Below are positions 46,310-54,183 of a DNA stretch of 64,000 bases, in pieces (the first letter of the stretch is position 1; each line of letters begins with the position of its first letter). The notes under the pieces were generated by a model, which saw only the letters and a list, made by a program, of their open reading frames with translations, had not been told where the DNA came from and ran no database searches. This stretch comes from Devosia nitrariae (GTDB lineage: Bacteria > Pseudomonadota > Alphaproteobacteria > Rhizobiales > Devosiaceae). A program made the position numbers and the translations under genes. The stretch covers positions 45,248 to 109,247 of the forward strand of contig NZ_BSNS01000034.1 in NCBI RefSeq assembly GCF_030160115.1, read 5' to 3'.

Positions 46310-47314
46310 CTACCCCGCCAGCCCGTGCTCTCTCGTCAACTCCTCCAGATCCACCAGCGGACGCGCGCCGATGTGGGAGATGACTTCGGAGGCGGTGAGG
46401 CATCCCATGCGCAAGGCGGACTCCAGCGGCTGGCCGCGGGCGATCCCCAAAAGGAACCCGGAGGCGAAGAGGTCGCCGGCGCCGGTGGCATCGACGACCT
46501 TGTCGACCGGGAAGGCCGGCACCGAGACGATCTCGCCGTTCATGACCGCCATGGCGCCGTCGCCGCCCATGGTGACGGCGGCAAGCTCGGCGTCCTGGGC
46601 GATGGCGCGCACAGCCTCGCCGAGGTCATCGGTCTGGTAGAGGGATTTTACCTCGTTGACGTTGGCGAAGACGCAGTCGATGGTTTTCGAGCGGATGAGA
46701 TCGAGGAACTCGGCGCGGTAGCGGTCGACGCAGAACGGGTCCGATAGGGTGAAGGCGGCCATGCGCTCGTGCTTGTGGGCGTAGTGCGCGGCAAGAACGA
46801 AGGCCTTCTTGGCCTCGATCGGGTCCCAGAGGAATCCCTCCATATAGGTGATGGAGGACGCGCCGATCTCCTCTTCGAGGATGTCGGTTTCGGTGAGCTG
46901 GTGGCAGGCGCCGAGATAGGTGTTCATCGTGCGCTCGCCGTCGGGGCTCAACAGGATCATCGAACGGGCGGTGGCGGCGCCATGGATGAGGCGGCTGGTG
47001 GTATAATGGACACCGATGAGATCGAGGTCGCGGGCGAAGACGTCGCCGAGCTCGTCCTCGGCCACCTTGCCGACAAAGGCTGCGCGCCCACCAAGGCTGG
47101 CAACGCCTGCTGCGGTGTTGGCGGCGCTGCCGCCGGAGATCTGCTGCTTGACGGCAGGCATGCGCGAATAGAGATAGGCCGAGCGCTCGACGTCGACCAG
47201 GTGCATGATACCTTCCGAGAGGCCCTCGGCTTCGAGGAACCCGTCCTCTATGGGCGCGATGACATCGACGATGGCGTTGCCGATGGTCAGGACGTCGAAG
47301 CGGGTTCCGGCCAT
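46310..47314 (-). CDS. PfkB-family adenosine kinase
   Basis: 334-residue ribokinase-fold sugar/nucleoside kinase, closest by motifs to adenosine kinases of alphaproteobacteria. DVLTIGNAIVDVIAPIED is at the N-terminus, KQQISGGSAANTAAGVASLG near residue 56, and MILLSPDGERTMNTYLGACH mid-protein. The catalytic anion-hole motif VVDATGAGDLFASGFL has the Asp near residue 285. It should phosphorylate adenosine or a related sugar; the substrate is inferred. GAGGAG lies 8 bp before the ATG at 47314. Confidence 0.9.
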   Translation of the reverse strand: MAGTRFDVLTIGNAIVDVIAPIEDGFLEAEGLSEGIMHLVDVERSAYLYSRMPAVKQQISGGSAANTAAGVASLGGRAAFVGKVAEDELGDVFARDLDLIGVHYTTSRLIHGAATARSMILLSPDGERTMNTYLGACHQLTETDILEEEIGASSITYMEGFLWDPIEAKKAFVLAAHYAHKHERMAAFTLSDPFCVDRYRAEFLDLIRSKTIDCVFANVNEVKSLYQTDDLGEAVRAIAQDAELAAVTMGGDGAMAVMNGEIVSVPAFPVDKVVDATGAGDLFASGFLLGIARGQPLESALRMGCLTASEVISHIGARPLVDLEELTREHGLAG

Positions 47315-47336
47315 GCGGCAACTCCTCGGCTGTCAG

Positions 47337-47353
47337 AAAACCCTCATGGGTTT
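47337..47353 (-). terminator. Weak terminator after the tetR gene
   Basis: On the minus strand AAACCC and GGGTTT pair around ATGA and run into TTTT. The stem is only 6 bp. It lies in the 86-bp gap between the tetR stop and the adenosine kinase start on the same strand. Confidence 0.5.
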
Positions 47354-47400
47354 AATGCAAAGCGGCAGGCGCCGCAACGCAAAGGGTTCCGGCTGTTCGC

Positions 47401-48012
47401 TCATAGCCTCGCGCGCAAACCCCTCACGAACTGATCCGTGACAGCGGCAACCAGCGCCTCCTCATCGACCGCATCGATCCGGGGGATCTGCCGGTCGAGA
47501 AGAAGCATGGCAAGGCCGTGGACATGGGCCCAGGCACTCACGGCAGCGATACGGGCAGTATTTTCCTCGAGGGCCCCGCCCTCGGCAATGGCGGCCTTGA
47601 GGCGGGCGAAGGCTTCCCGGCCGGCCAGCCCGATGGGACTGTCGGGGCCGGCATCGGTCGCAGCGCCGAACATCAGCCGGTAGAGCCGTGGATTGGCGCG
47701 GGCAAAACGGACATAGGCGCGCCCGAGCGCCGGCAGTGGGTCCCCGACGGCCTTGCTCCACGCATCGTCTAGATCGGCGGCCAGCTTGCCGAACCCGTCA
47801 GCGGCAACGGCGGCGAGAAGCTCGCCGAGGCCGGCGAAGTGTCGGTAGGGCGCGGCCGGCGACACCCCTGCGCGCCTGGCGATCTCGCGCAGGCTCAAGC
47901 GCTCGGGCCCACCTTCATCAAGCATGTTGCGGGCGGCGGCGATGAGCGTTCGGCGCAGATCGCCGTGGTGGTAGGGCGGTATTACTGGTCCAGGCCGGTC
48001 AGATGTTGACAC
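47401..48012 (-). CDS. TetR-family transcriptional regulator
   Basis: 203 residues. The N-terminal helix-turn-helix lies in LSLREIARRAGVSPAAPYRH (about residues 39-58), preceded by TLIAAARNMLDEGG. The C-terminal half resembles the TetR_C_33 (WHG) ligand domain, with RLYRLMFGAATDAG and AWAHVHGLAMLLLD. The start is GTG at 48012, the only plausible one, since the next in-frame codons are not starts. It is divergent from the DUF2214 membrane gene across 78 bp that hold two operator-like repeats; it probably represses both. Confidence 0.88.
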   Translation of the reverse strand: MSTSDRPGPVIPPYHHGDLRRTLIAAARNMLDEGGPERLSLREIARRAGVSPAAPYRHFAGLGELLAAVAADGFGKLAADLDDAWSKAVGDPLPALGRAYVRFARANPRLYRLMFGAATDAGPDSPIGLAGREAFARLKAAIAEGGALEENTARIAAVSAWAHVHGLAMLLLDRQIPRIDAVDEEALVAAVTDQFVRGLRARL

Positions 48013-48048
48013 TGCTAACTTTCGCTGCCATTTATGCTAACACTGTTA
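48007..48048. promoter_or_regulatory. Paired TetR operator candidates
   Basis: TAACACTGTTA (48038-48048) is a perfect inverted repeat around a central C. TGACACTGCTA (48007-48017) is a degenerate copy exactly 31 bp upstream, about three helical turns, and overlaps the tetR start codon. They lie between the divergent tetR and DUF2214 genes. Confidence 0.65.
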
Positions 48049-48090
48049 ACATCAATGCGGTCGTCGCAACAACCGGAATGTGGAGAACTC

Positions 48091-48540
48091 ATGCTCGACC
48101 TGGTTCTCGCTTATGCACACCACCTGGCAGTGTTCAGCCTCGTCGGGCTGATCTTTGCCGAATTCGTCATCCTGCGCCCCGGTCTCTCGGGCAAGCGTCT
48201 CGCGCATCTGGGCGGGCTCGATGCCGCCTATGGCGCAGCCGCCATGCTGGTGCTGATCGCCGGGTTCTCCCGAGTCTTCTGGGGCACGGCGGGTTCGGGA
48301 TACTATTTCCCCAATCCGGTGTTCTGGACCAAGATCGCGCTCTTTATCGCCGTCGGCATCGTCTCGATCTTCCCCACGCGCGCCATAACACGCTGGCGCA
48401 AGGCGGCCCGGGCCGATACCGGATTCGAGCCCCCGGAGGCGGAGGTGCGATCGGCGCGACGGCTGATCCACATCGAGATGGGGCTCCTGGCGCTTATTCC
48501 GCTGGCTGCGGCCGCCATGGCGCGCGGGTTCGGGCTTTAG
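48091..48540 (+). CDS. DUF2214 family membrane protein
   Basis: 149 residues with about four membrane helices: LVLAYAHHLAVFSLVGLIFA, AAMLVLIAGFSRVFWG, FWTKIALFIAVGIVSIF and a C-terminal LLALIPLAAAAMARGFG. This is the DUF2214 pattern; function is unknown. The start is the ATG at 48091 with GGAG 6 bp upstream (GGAGAACTC); the frame is open back to 48034 across operator DNA. It is divergent from the TetR gene that probably controls it. The stop overlaps the convergent nth stop by 4 bp. Confidence 0.85.
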   Translation: MLDLVLAYAHHLAVFSLVGLIFAEFVILRPGLSGKRLAHLGGLDAAYGAAAMLVLIAGFSRVFWGTAGSGYYFPNPVFWTKIALFIAVGIVSIFPTRAITRWRKAARADTGFEPPEAEVRSARRLIHIEMGLLALIPLAAAAMARGFGL

Positions 48541-49217
48541 GAGGCCCTCGCCTTGGACAATGGTGTCTTGGGCTCATAGCGGCACCATTGCGCAATGGCA
48601 CAGCGCCAGCATTCTGGCTTTCGCGCCTTGCACACGTACCGCCCGTGCAGAATCAGCCAGTGGTGGGCGTGGAGAAGGTATTTTTCCGGCACCGTCTTCA
48701 TCAGCGCCTGCTCGACGGCGAGCGGAGTGCTGCCAGGCGCCAGACCGGTTCGGTTGCCGACACGGAAGAGGTGGGTATCGACGGCGATCGTCGGTTGCTT
48801 GAAGAAGATGTTGAGGACAACGTTGGCGGTCTTGCGGCCAACGCCGGGCAGGGCCTCCAGCGCCTCGCGGGTCGAGGGCACCTCGCCGCCGTGCTCGTCG
48901 ATGAGCTTGCGGCTCAAGAGAAAAACGTTTTTCGCCTTGTTGCGATAGAGCCCGATGGTGCGGATATGCGCCTCGATGCCCTCCTGACCCAGAGCAACCA
49001 TGGCGGCGGGCGTCGGGGCGATCTGGAACAATTGACGCGTTGCCTTGTTGACACCAACGTCGGTCGCCTGCGCCGAGAGGACGACGGCGACCAGCAGGGT
49101 GAAGGCGTTGATATATTCCAGCTCCCCCTTGGGCTCCGGATCGATGCGCTCGAAGGTTGAGAAAATCGATTCCACGTCGTCCGCCGGAAGCGGGCGGGGT
49201 TTTTTTACCGATGCCAT
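48537..49217 (-). CDS. nth: Endonuclease III
   Basis: Base-excision repair glycosylase/AP lyase for oxidised pyrimidines. 226 residues from the ATG at 49217. The helix-hairpin-helix LEALPGVGRKTANVVLNIFF (about residues 115-134) carries the catalytic Lys. The catalytic Asp is in TIAVDTHLFRVGNRTGL, and the C-terminal iron-sulfur cluster uses CKARKPECWRCAIAQWC. The upstream extension of the frame to 49409 overlaps the DUF2244 gene and is not used. It is divergent from that gene across 50 bp. Confidence 0.95.
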   Translation of the reverse strand: MASVKKPRPLPADDVESIFSTFERIDPEPKGELEYINAFTLLVAVVLSAQATDVGVNKATRQLFQIAPTPAAMVALGQEGIEAHIRTIGLYRNKAKNVFLLSRKLIDEHGGEVPSTREALEALPGVGRKTANVVLNIFFKQPTIAVDTHLFRVGNRTGLAPGSTPLAVEQALMKTVPEKYLLHAHHWLILHGRYVCKARKPECWRCAIAQWCRYEPKTPLSKARAS

Positions 49218-49267
49218 TCTCTCGCCTTCAAAGTTGGGGCTATACTGATTTCGAAAGTTGTTTGGCA

Positions 49268-49774
49268 ATGCAACCCACCTCCGCTCCGCTGTTCGCCGCC
49301 GTCCTGACACCGCACCGGTCGATGAGCCCGAAAGGGATCGCCGTAGTGACGGGGCTGGTGCTCGTACTCGTGGCGTTGCCGGGTCTGATGCTCCTCTCGA
49401 TCGGCGCATGGCCGGTGATCGGCTTCATGGGGATAGACGTCCTCGCCATTGCGGCCGCGCTCTGGTTGTCTCTGCGGCAGGCCAAGCGGCGTGAGGAGGT
49501 CACCGTCTGGCCCGGCCGGCTGGAGATCGTTTCCATTACGCCCAAGGGCGACGTCGCCAAGGCCAACTTCAAGCCCACGGCGGTCAGGCTCGTCATAGAG
49601 CGCGATTACGACGAGCGCACCACAGGTTTGAAGCTCAAGAGTGCTGGGGCCGATACCGAGATCGGCGCTTTCCTCACCGCCGACGAAAAGGCTAGCTTTT
49701 CCAAGGCACTCGGCACGGCTCTGCGTCGGGCACGAGCTGAGTCGGTGACGTCAAAACCGGGTCGCCAGCACTAG
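49268..49774 (+). CDS. DUF2244 family membrane protein
   Basis: 168 residues. Two adjacent membrane helices (GIAVVTGLVLVLVALPGLML and VIGFMGIDVLAIAAALWLSL) are followed by a cytoplasmic beta-rich domain with VTVWPGRLEIVSITPKGDVA. This layout matches DUF2244; function is unknown. The start is the ATG at 49268; the frame opens at 49157 but that part overlaps nth. No clear ribosome-binding site. The Ada-like gene follows 23 bp later. Confidence 0.85.
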   Translation: MQPTSAPLFAAVLTPHRSMSPKGIAVVTGLVLVLVALPGLMLLSIGAWPVIGFMGIDVLAIAAALWLSLRQAKRREEVTVWPGRLEIVSITPKGDVAKANFKPTAVRLVIERDYDERTTGLKLKSAGADTEIGAFLTADEKASFSKALGTALRRARAESVTSKPGRQH

Positions 49775-49797
49775 GCCTGTTCCCTTAAAGTGGTGGC

Positions 49798-50667
49798 ATG
49801 AACAAGCTCATGACTGCCATACCTCAAACCGACTACGAGACCGTGCAAGCCGCGATCCGCTATCTCAGCGAGAACGGGCCGGACGTCGCCAACCTCGAGC
49901 GATTCGCCCGCGCCATCGGCCTTTCCGAACGGCAGCTGACCGACCTCTTTCGCCGTTGGTGCGGGTTGAGCCCCAAATCCTTCGCCCAGGCGGTGGCCCT
50001 CGACCACGCCAAATCACTGCTTGCCGCGCAGGAAAGCGTGCTCGACACGACCTACGAGGTCGGACTCTCCTCGACTTCGCGCCTGCATGATCTCTTCGTT
50101 GCCTATGAGGCCATGCCTCCAGGCGCCTTCCGCGCCAAGGGGGAGGGCATCGACATGGTCTGGGGCGCCGCGCCTTCGCCCTTCGGCACGGCCGTTGCCA
50201 CCATGACCGACTACGGCATTTCCGGCCTCGGCTTTGCCGACGAAAAGGTGACGGTCGAGCAGGCCTTCGAGGACCTGGCCAACCGCTGGCCCAATGCGCG
50301 CTTCACCCGCGACGACGCCAAAGTCGCCCCGGTCATTGCCCATATCTTCGATCCATCGCGCTGGTCGGCGGACCGCCCGGTGCGGGTGGTGCTGATCGGC
50401 ACCGACTTCGAGGTCCAGGTCTGGGAGACGCTCCTCAAGATCCCGGTCGGCAAGGCGACGACCTACGCACGGGTCGCCAACCATATCGGCCGTCCCACGG
50501 CCTCGCGGGCGGTCGGCGCAGCAGTCGGCAAAAATCCGATTTCCTTCGTCGTGCCCTGCCACCGCGTCGTCGGCACCTCGGGCGCGCTCACCGGCTACCA
50601 TTGGGGGGTACCGAGGAAACGTGCCATCCTTGGCTGGGAAGCAGGTGTGGTGTCGGCCGCCCACTGA
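49798..50667 (+). CDS. Ada-like AraC / O6-methylguanine-DNA methyltransferase fusion
   Basis: 289 residues with two parts. The N-terminal AraC-type helix-turn-helix covers about residues 10-115 (LERFARAIGLSERQLTDLFR, then LLAAQESVLDTTYEVGLSST). The C-terminal methyltransferase domain has VWETLLKIPVGKATTYARVA and the active-site FVVPCHRVVGTSGALTGYHW, with the acceptor Cys near residue 252. It lacks the N-terminal zinc/phosphotriester domain of E. coli Ada, so it may repair and regulate without sensing methylphosphotriesters. It lies downstream of DUF2244; a regulatory target is not visible. Confidence 0.9.
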   Translation: MNKLMTAIPQTDYETVQAAIRYLSENGPDVANLERFARAIGLSERQLTDLFRRWCGLSPKSFAQAVALDHAKSLLAAQESVLDTTYEVGLSSTSRLHDLFVAYEAMPPGAFRAKGEGIDMVWGAAPSPFGTAVATMTDYGISGLGFADEKVTVEQAFEDLANRWPNARFTRDDAKVAPVIAHIFDPSRWSADRPVRVVLIGTDFEVQVWETLLKIPVGKATTYARVANHIGRPTASRAVGAAVGKNPISFVVPCHRVVGTSGALTGYHWGVPRKRAILGWEAGVVSAAH

Positions 50668-50673
50668 GCCAGC

Positions 50674-50687
50674 GATTCACGTGAAAC
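50674..50687. promoter_or_regulatory. parS-like motif 4
   Basis: GATTCACGTGAAAC, the reverse orientation of sites 1-3, 7 bp after the Ada-like gene stop. It pairs with site 5 across a small hairpin. Confidence 0.6.
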
Positions 50688-50706
50688 GCTCCGCGTCAAG
50701 CGGAGC
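50688..50706. other. Hairpin between two parS-like sites
   Basis: GCTCCGC and GCGGAGC form a 7-bp stem around GTCAA. It lies between the convergent Ada-like and gpmA genes and exactly between parS-like sites 4 and 5. No T-run follows, so it is a weak terminator at best. Confidence 0.6.
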
Positions 50707-50714
50707 GAATCACT

Positions 50715-50728
50715 GTTCCACGTGAATC
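50715..50728. promoter_or_regulatory. parS-like motif 5
   Basis: GTTCCACGTGAATC. The 16-bp context TGTTCCACGTGAATCA differs at one position from the Bacillus-type parS TGTTCCACGTGAAACA. It is the closest parS match in the window. Confidence 0.65.
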
Positions 50729-50796
50729 AGCGTCCTCGCGCACGGCGCGATTCGACCGCAAACCGCATGCGCCATCTGCCTGTCTCGCATCCCGGC

Positions 50797-51411
50797 CTAA
50801 GCCGCCACCTTCTCGGCCAGCTCACCCTTCGCGCCGATCCGATAGATGGTCGGCTCGCCAGTCGCGATCTCGCGCTTGACAATCTCCTCGGGCGACAGAC
50901 CCTCGATGTCCATGACCATGGCGCGGAGCGAATTGCCGTGGGCGGCGATGAGCACGGTCTTGCCGGCCTTGAGGTGCGGCAGGATTTCGGCCTCGTAGTA
51001 GGGCAACGTCCTGGCGGCGGTGTCCTTGAGGCTTTCCCCGCCTGGAGGGGCGACGTCGTAAGAGCGGCGCCAGATATGCACCTGCTCCTCACCCCATTTG
51101 GCGCGGGCGTCATCCTTGTTGAGCCCGGCGAGATCGCCATAGTCGCGCTCGTTGAGCGCCTGATCGCGGATGATGGTCACGTTCTCGATGCCCATCTCCT
51201 CGAGCATGAGGTCGAGGGTCGACTGGGCGCGCTTCAACGCCGACGTATAGTAGAGGTCGGGCACGATGCCGCGGGCCTTCAACAGCTTGCCGGCGGCGCG
51301 GGCTTCCTCCACGCCCTTCTCGGTCAGGTCCGGATTGCGCCAGCCGGTGAAGAGGTTCTTCAGGTTCCACTCGCTCTGACCGTGGCGCACGAGGATCAGT
51401 GTTCCGCTCAT
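50797..51411 (-). CDS. gpmA: 2,3-bisphosphoglycerate-dependent phosphoglycerate mutase
   Basis: Glycolytic interconversion of 3- and 2-phosphoglycerate. 204 residues, the short alphaproteobacterial form. The phosphohistidine motif is LILVRHGQSEWNLKNLFTGW at residues 5-24, followed by NERDYGDLAGLNKDDARAKW and the second His in VLIAAHGNSLRAMVMDIEG. GGAAAGA precedes the ATG at 51411. dapB lies 24 bp upstream on the same strand. Confidence 0.96.
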   Translation of the reverse strand: MSGTLILVRHGQSEWNLKNLFTGWRNPDLTEKGVEEARAAGKLLKARGIVPDLYYTSALKRAQSTLDLMLEEMGIENVTIIRDQALNERDYGDLAGLNKDDARAKWGEEQVHIWRRSYDVAPPGGESLKDTAARTLPYYEAEILPHLKAGKTVLIAAHGNSLRAMVMDIEGLSPEEIVKREIATGEPTIYRIGAKGELAEKVAA

Positions 51412-51435
51412 CTCAAATCTTTCCTTGATGCGTTG

Positions 51436-52242
51436 TTAGAGACCGAGCACATCGGCCATGGAATAAAGCCCTGCGGGCTTGCCGACCGCCCAGAGCGCTG
51501 CCTTGACGGCCCCGTGGGCGAAGATCGTCCGGTCTTCGGCGCGGTGGCTGAGTTCAATGCGCTCGGCGGGACCGGCGAGGATCACCGTATGGTCGCCGAC
51601 CACCGTGCCACCTCGCAGCGTTGCAAACCCGATAGTTCCTTCCCCGCGGGGACCGGTATGGCCATCGCGCACCCGCACGGATTTTTCAGCCAGCGCGATC
51701 TTGCGCCCGTCCGCTGCCGCCTCGCCCAGAAGCAGGGCGGTGCCCGAAGGTGCATCGACCTTGCGGGCATGGTGCATCTCGAGAATCTCGATGTCGTAGT
51801 CCGCGAGTGCGGCGGCAGCCTTCCGAACGAGTTCGGCGAGGAGGTTGACGCCCAGGGAGAAGTTGCCGGATTTGACGATGACCGCGCCGCTTTCTGCGGC
51901 CGCCGCGATTTCGGCGTCCTCCTCGGGGGTGCAGCCAGTGGTGCCGATGACGTGGATCAAGCGGAGTTCCGCGGCCCGGCGGGCAAGCGCCACGCTCGAG
52001 GTTGGGGTGGTGAAATCGAGAATGGCGTCGGCACCGGCAAGGGCGGCTTCGACGTCGCCGGTGATCGGAACGCCCAAGGGCGCGATGCCGGAGTGGCTGC
52101 CCGCATCGGCGTCGAGGGCCGAGGATTCGGGGCGGTCGAGGGCTGCGTGGATCGCAAGCCCCGGCGTTGCCGCAACTGCCTTGATGTTGGTGGCGCCCAT
52201 GCGCCCGCCAGCTCCTGCCACCACCACCTTCAGTTCCGCCAC
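51436..52242 (-). CDS. dapB: 4-hydroxy-tetrahydrodipicolinate reductase
   Basis: Second committed step of lysine and diaminopimelate synthesis. 268 residues: the NAD(P)H-binding KVVVAGAGGRMGATNIKAV, VIGTTGCTPEEDAEIAAAA, and the catalytic His/Lys stretch ILEMHHARKVDAPSGTALLL near residue 155. The start is GTG at 52242 with AGGAG 7 bp upstream. It is probably co-transcribed with gpmA, the usual pairing in rhizobia, and follows a dispersed repeat at 52262. Confidence 0.96.
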   Translation of the reverse strand: MAELKVVVAGAGGRMGATNIKAVAATPGLAIHAALDRPESSALDADAGSHSGIAPLGVPITGDVEAALAGADAILDFTTPTSSVALARRAAELRLIHVIGTTGCTPEEDAEIAAAAESGAVIVKSGNFSLGVNLLAELVRKAAAALADYDIEILEMHHARKVDAPSGTALLLGEAAADGRKIALAEKSVRVRDGHTGPRGEGTIGFATLRGGTVVGDHTVILAGPAERIELSHRAEDRTIFAHGAVKAALWAVGKPAGLYSMADVLGL

Positions 52243-52261
52243 GCGTCCACTCCTATGTGTC

Positions 52262-52390
52262 GGAGCGCAATGCGATTTGATGGAATCAAATCGCGCGCTC
52301 TAGCTTGTTGTTGTCGCGGGATTGTCTGCAAAAAAACCGGTTCCCATCCCGGATCAAGTCCGGGACAAGCTTTTTTTTGCATCCCGCTCT
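52262..52390. repeat. Two-part dispersed palindromic repeat, copy 4
   Basis: The first part is an inverted repeat GGAGCGCAATGCGATTTGAT with right arm ATCAAATCGCGCGCTC. The second part runs TTGTCGCGGGATTGTCTGCA, then AACCGGTTCCCATCCCGGAT, an internal GGGACAAGC stem, and GCATCCCGCTC. It is the clearest full copy. It lies between dapB and the divergent VOC gene; the remaining 168 bp to that gene show nothing recognisable. Confidence 0.9.
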
Positions 52391-52558
52391 GGGCCGCTAT
52401 AGCAGCGGTGGGGCGGAACGCCAATCCTACCCTGCTCATGTCGCGCCGAACATGTTATCTCTTGGGCATATCACCGCAATTTTCCGGCACGTCCTGCGCC
52501 GCGGTCCGGCGCGGCCAAGGGTCCGCAAGGTGCCGCAGAAGAAACGGAGAGGATGCCC

Positions 52559-52909
52559 ATGCCGATCACCAATGCGCTCGCTGGAATCGCGGTCGAGGAC
52601 ATCGCGGCGGCGATCGTCTTCTACGAGCGACTGTTCGGACGGCCGGCGGATGCGCGGCCGATGTCCGAGGTCGCCGAATGGAAGTTCTCGACCGGCGGTT
52701 GGGTGCAGGTATTCACCGATGCCGATCGGGCAGGGTCCTCGCTCGTCACTCTCATCGTCTCGGACCTCGCCGAAGTGCTCGATGATCTCTCCATCCAGGG
52801 CATCACCCCTGTTGCCAAGCGCACTGGGGACTTCGCCAAGACGGCGATCTTCCGCGATCCGGACGGCAACCAGCTGGTGTTCAGCCAGACGCTGCGCAAC
52901 ACCTATTGA
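52559..52909 (+). CDS. VOC superfamily (glyoxalase-like) protein
   Basis: 116 residues of the vicinal-oxygen-chelate fold, single-domain glyoxalase/bleomycin-resistance type. It starts PITNALAGIAVEDIAAAIVF and continues YERLFGRPADARPMSEVAEW. It ends in FRDPDGNQLVFSQTL, the last strand that often carries a metal ligand. Substrate unknown. The start at 52559 is preferred because GGAGAGG ends 6 bp upstream; the ATG at 52553 abuts it. It is convergent with pyrF. Confidence 0.85.
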   Translation: MPITNALAGIAVEDIAAAIVFYERLFGRPADARPMSEVAEWKFSTGGWVQVFTDADRAGSSLVTLIVSDLAEVLDDLSIQGITPVAKRTGDFAKTAIFRDPDGNQLVFSQTLRNTY

Positions 52910-52919
52910 GGTTCAAGCT

Positions 52920-53618
52920 TCAAGCCAGCCGCGTGCCGCCAGACATCTCATCCAGGATCGCGCGCGCGGCCGCCGCCGGATCGGACGCGGCCACGATCGG
53001 GCGAGCGACGACGAGGTGGCTAGCGCCGGCGGCAATCGCTTCGCGCGGGGTCATCACCCGCTTCTGATCGCCGGCCGCCGAACCCGACGGACGGATGCCG
53101 GGTGTGACGATGGCGAGCCTTTCCCCGACAATGCCGCGCACCATTTCGGCCTCGTGGGCGGAGGCAACCACCCCGCCGACGCCGATATCGCGCGCCTGGG
53201 CGGCGCGCAGCATGACAAGCCCGGCCGCATCGCGGCCATAACCCGCCTCGGCAACGTCGGCGTCGTCCATCGAGGTCAACACGGTCACACCGAGAACGGT
53301 CAGCCCCGAGCCTTCGGCGCCGCGGACGGCGGCCTTCATGGCCTTGGGATAGGCGTGAACAGTGAGCATCGCCGCACCCGTTCCGGCGACGGCGGCGACG
53401 CCCTTTTCCACCGTGTTGTCGATGTCGAGGAGCTTGAGATCAAAGAACACCTGCTTGCCGGCGGCGATCAGGGCCTTGCCCAGAGCCAGGCCGTCGCCCC
53501 CGTAGAAGAGCTGGTAGCCGATCTTATATAAAGAGACTGTCTCCCCAAGCGCTTCGACCACCGCCTCCGCCTCGCCGCGTGTGTCGACGTCCAGCCCGAC
53601 TATGAGGTGCGCGCCCAA
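52920..53618 (-). CDS. pyrF: Orotidine 5'-phosphate decarboxylase
   Basis: Last step of UMP synthesis. 232 residues. The N-terminal strand LIVGLDVDTRGEAEAVVEAL is followed by the catalytic Asp-x-Lys-x-x-Asp in FFDLKLLDIDNTVEKG near residue 61. VTPGIRPSGSAAGDQKRVMT is the phosphate-binding part. The start chosen is TTG at 53618 with GGAGG 5 bp upstream, giving the usual length. The frame extends to an ATG at 53657 that lacks a ribosome-binding site. Confidence 0.94.
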   Translation of the reverse strand: MGAHLIVGLDVDTRGEAEAVVEALGETVSLYKIGYQLFYGGDGLALGKALIAAGKQVFFDLKLLDIDNTVEKGVAAVAGTGAAMLTVHAYPKAMKAAVRGAEGSGLTVLGVTVLTSMDDADVAEAGYGRDAAGLVMLRAAQARDIGVGGVVASAHEAEMVRGIVGERLAIVTPGIRPSGSAAGDQKRVMTPREAIAAGASHLVVARPIVAASDPAAAARAILDEMSGGTRLA

Positions 53619-53689
53619 GATTGCCTCCGATGTGATGGATCGGACAGTCCCTGTCATATTCGCGGCCGGGGCGCAATCCCCCGGGGGTG

Positions 53690-54043
53690 CTATGAAGGCA
53701 TAGAAAGCCCGGCCTTTGCCCTACCGACGGGTCCGAGATGCGTGTGGCCGAAGGCGGTCGGATATTTGAGGCCGTCGGACCCGAGGGACCACCCGGCCAG
53801 CGCCAGCAGCACGGGCAAAGCATAAGAGTGGAAGACGTTGTAGGCGACGGCACCGAGCCTGGTTCCGGCCGCATAGGCGAGGAAAGAGAGGTCGGGGGCA
53901 AGGAACAGCACCAGGTAAAGCCACCAGGCGCCGCCGTCGAAGAAGAAACCGATGGTCGCCGCGAGAAAGACCGCGAGCCCCTCCGCCCGCACGATCTCGC
54001 GCGCCATGCCCGTCACGTAGCCATTGCCGCCATTCGCGCTCAT
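53690..54043 (-). CDS. DUF4260 family membrane protein
   Basis: 117 residues with about four hydrophobic spans. The sequence includes LAVFLAATIGFFFDGGAWWL, YLVLFLAPDLSFLAYAAGTR and the family-like GAVAYNVFHSYALPVLL, ending with KYPTAFGHTHLG. It matches DUF4260; function unknown. The start is the ATG at 54043, with AAGGGGGA 6 bp upstream. It is divergent from the MarR gene across 140 bp and is the likely target of that regulator. Confidence 0.85.
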   Translation of the reverse strand: MSANGGNGYVTGMAREIVRAEGLAVFLAATIGFFFDGGAWWLYLVLFLAPDLSFLAYAAGTRLGAVAYNVFHSYALPVLLALAGWSLGSDGLKYPTAFGHTHLGPVGRAKAGLSMPS

Positions 54044-54162
54044 GCCGTCCCCCTTTGCTCTTTGCAGTAACAATAGCGGCAGGCGGCGGAAAGTCACCTG
54101 GCCTCACTCGGCACCGCTGGACATCGCGCACGAGCGCGCTTACCAAGGCGCCTTCTCGTTCT

Positions 54163-54174
54163 TATGGCACCATA
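54163..54174. promoter_or_regulatory. MarR operator candidate
   Basis: TATGGCACCATA is a 5-bp inverted repeat with a CA centre, ending 9 bp before the MarR start codon. Its position suits autoregulation by steric block. Confidence 0.5.
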
Positions 54175-54183
54175 GTATCTTTC

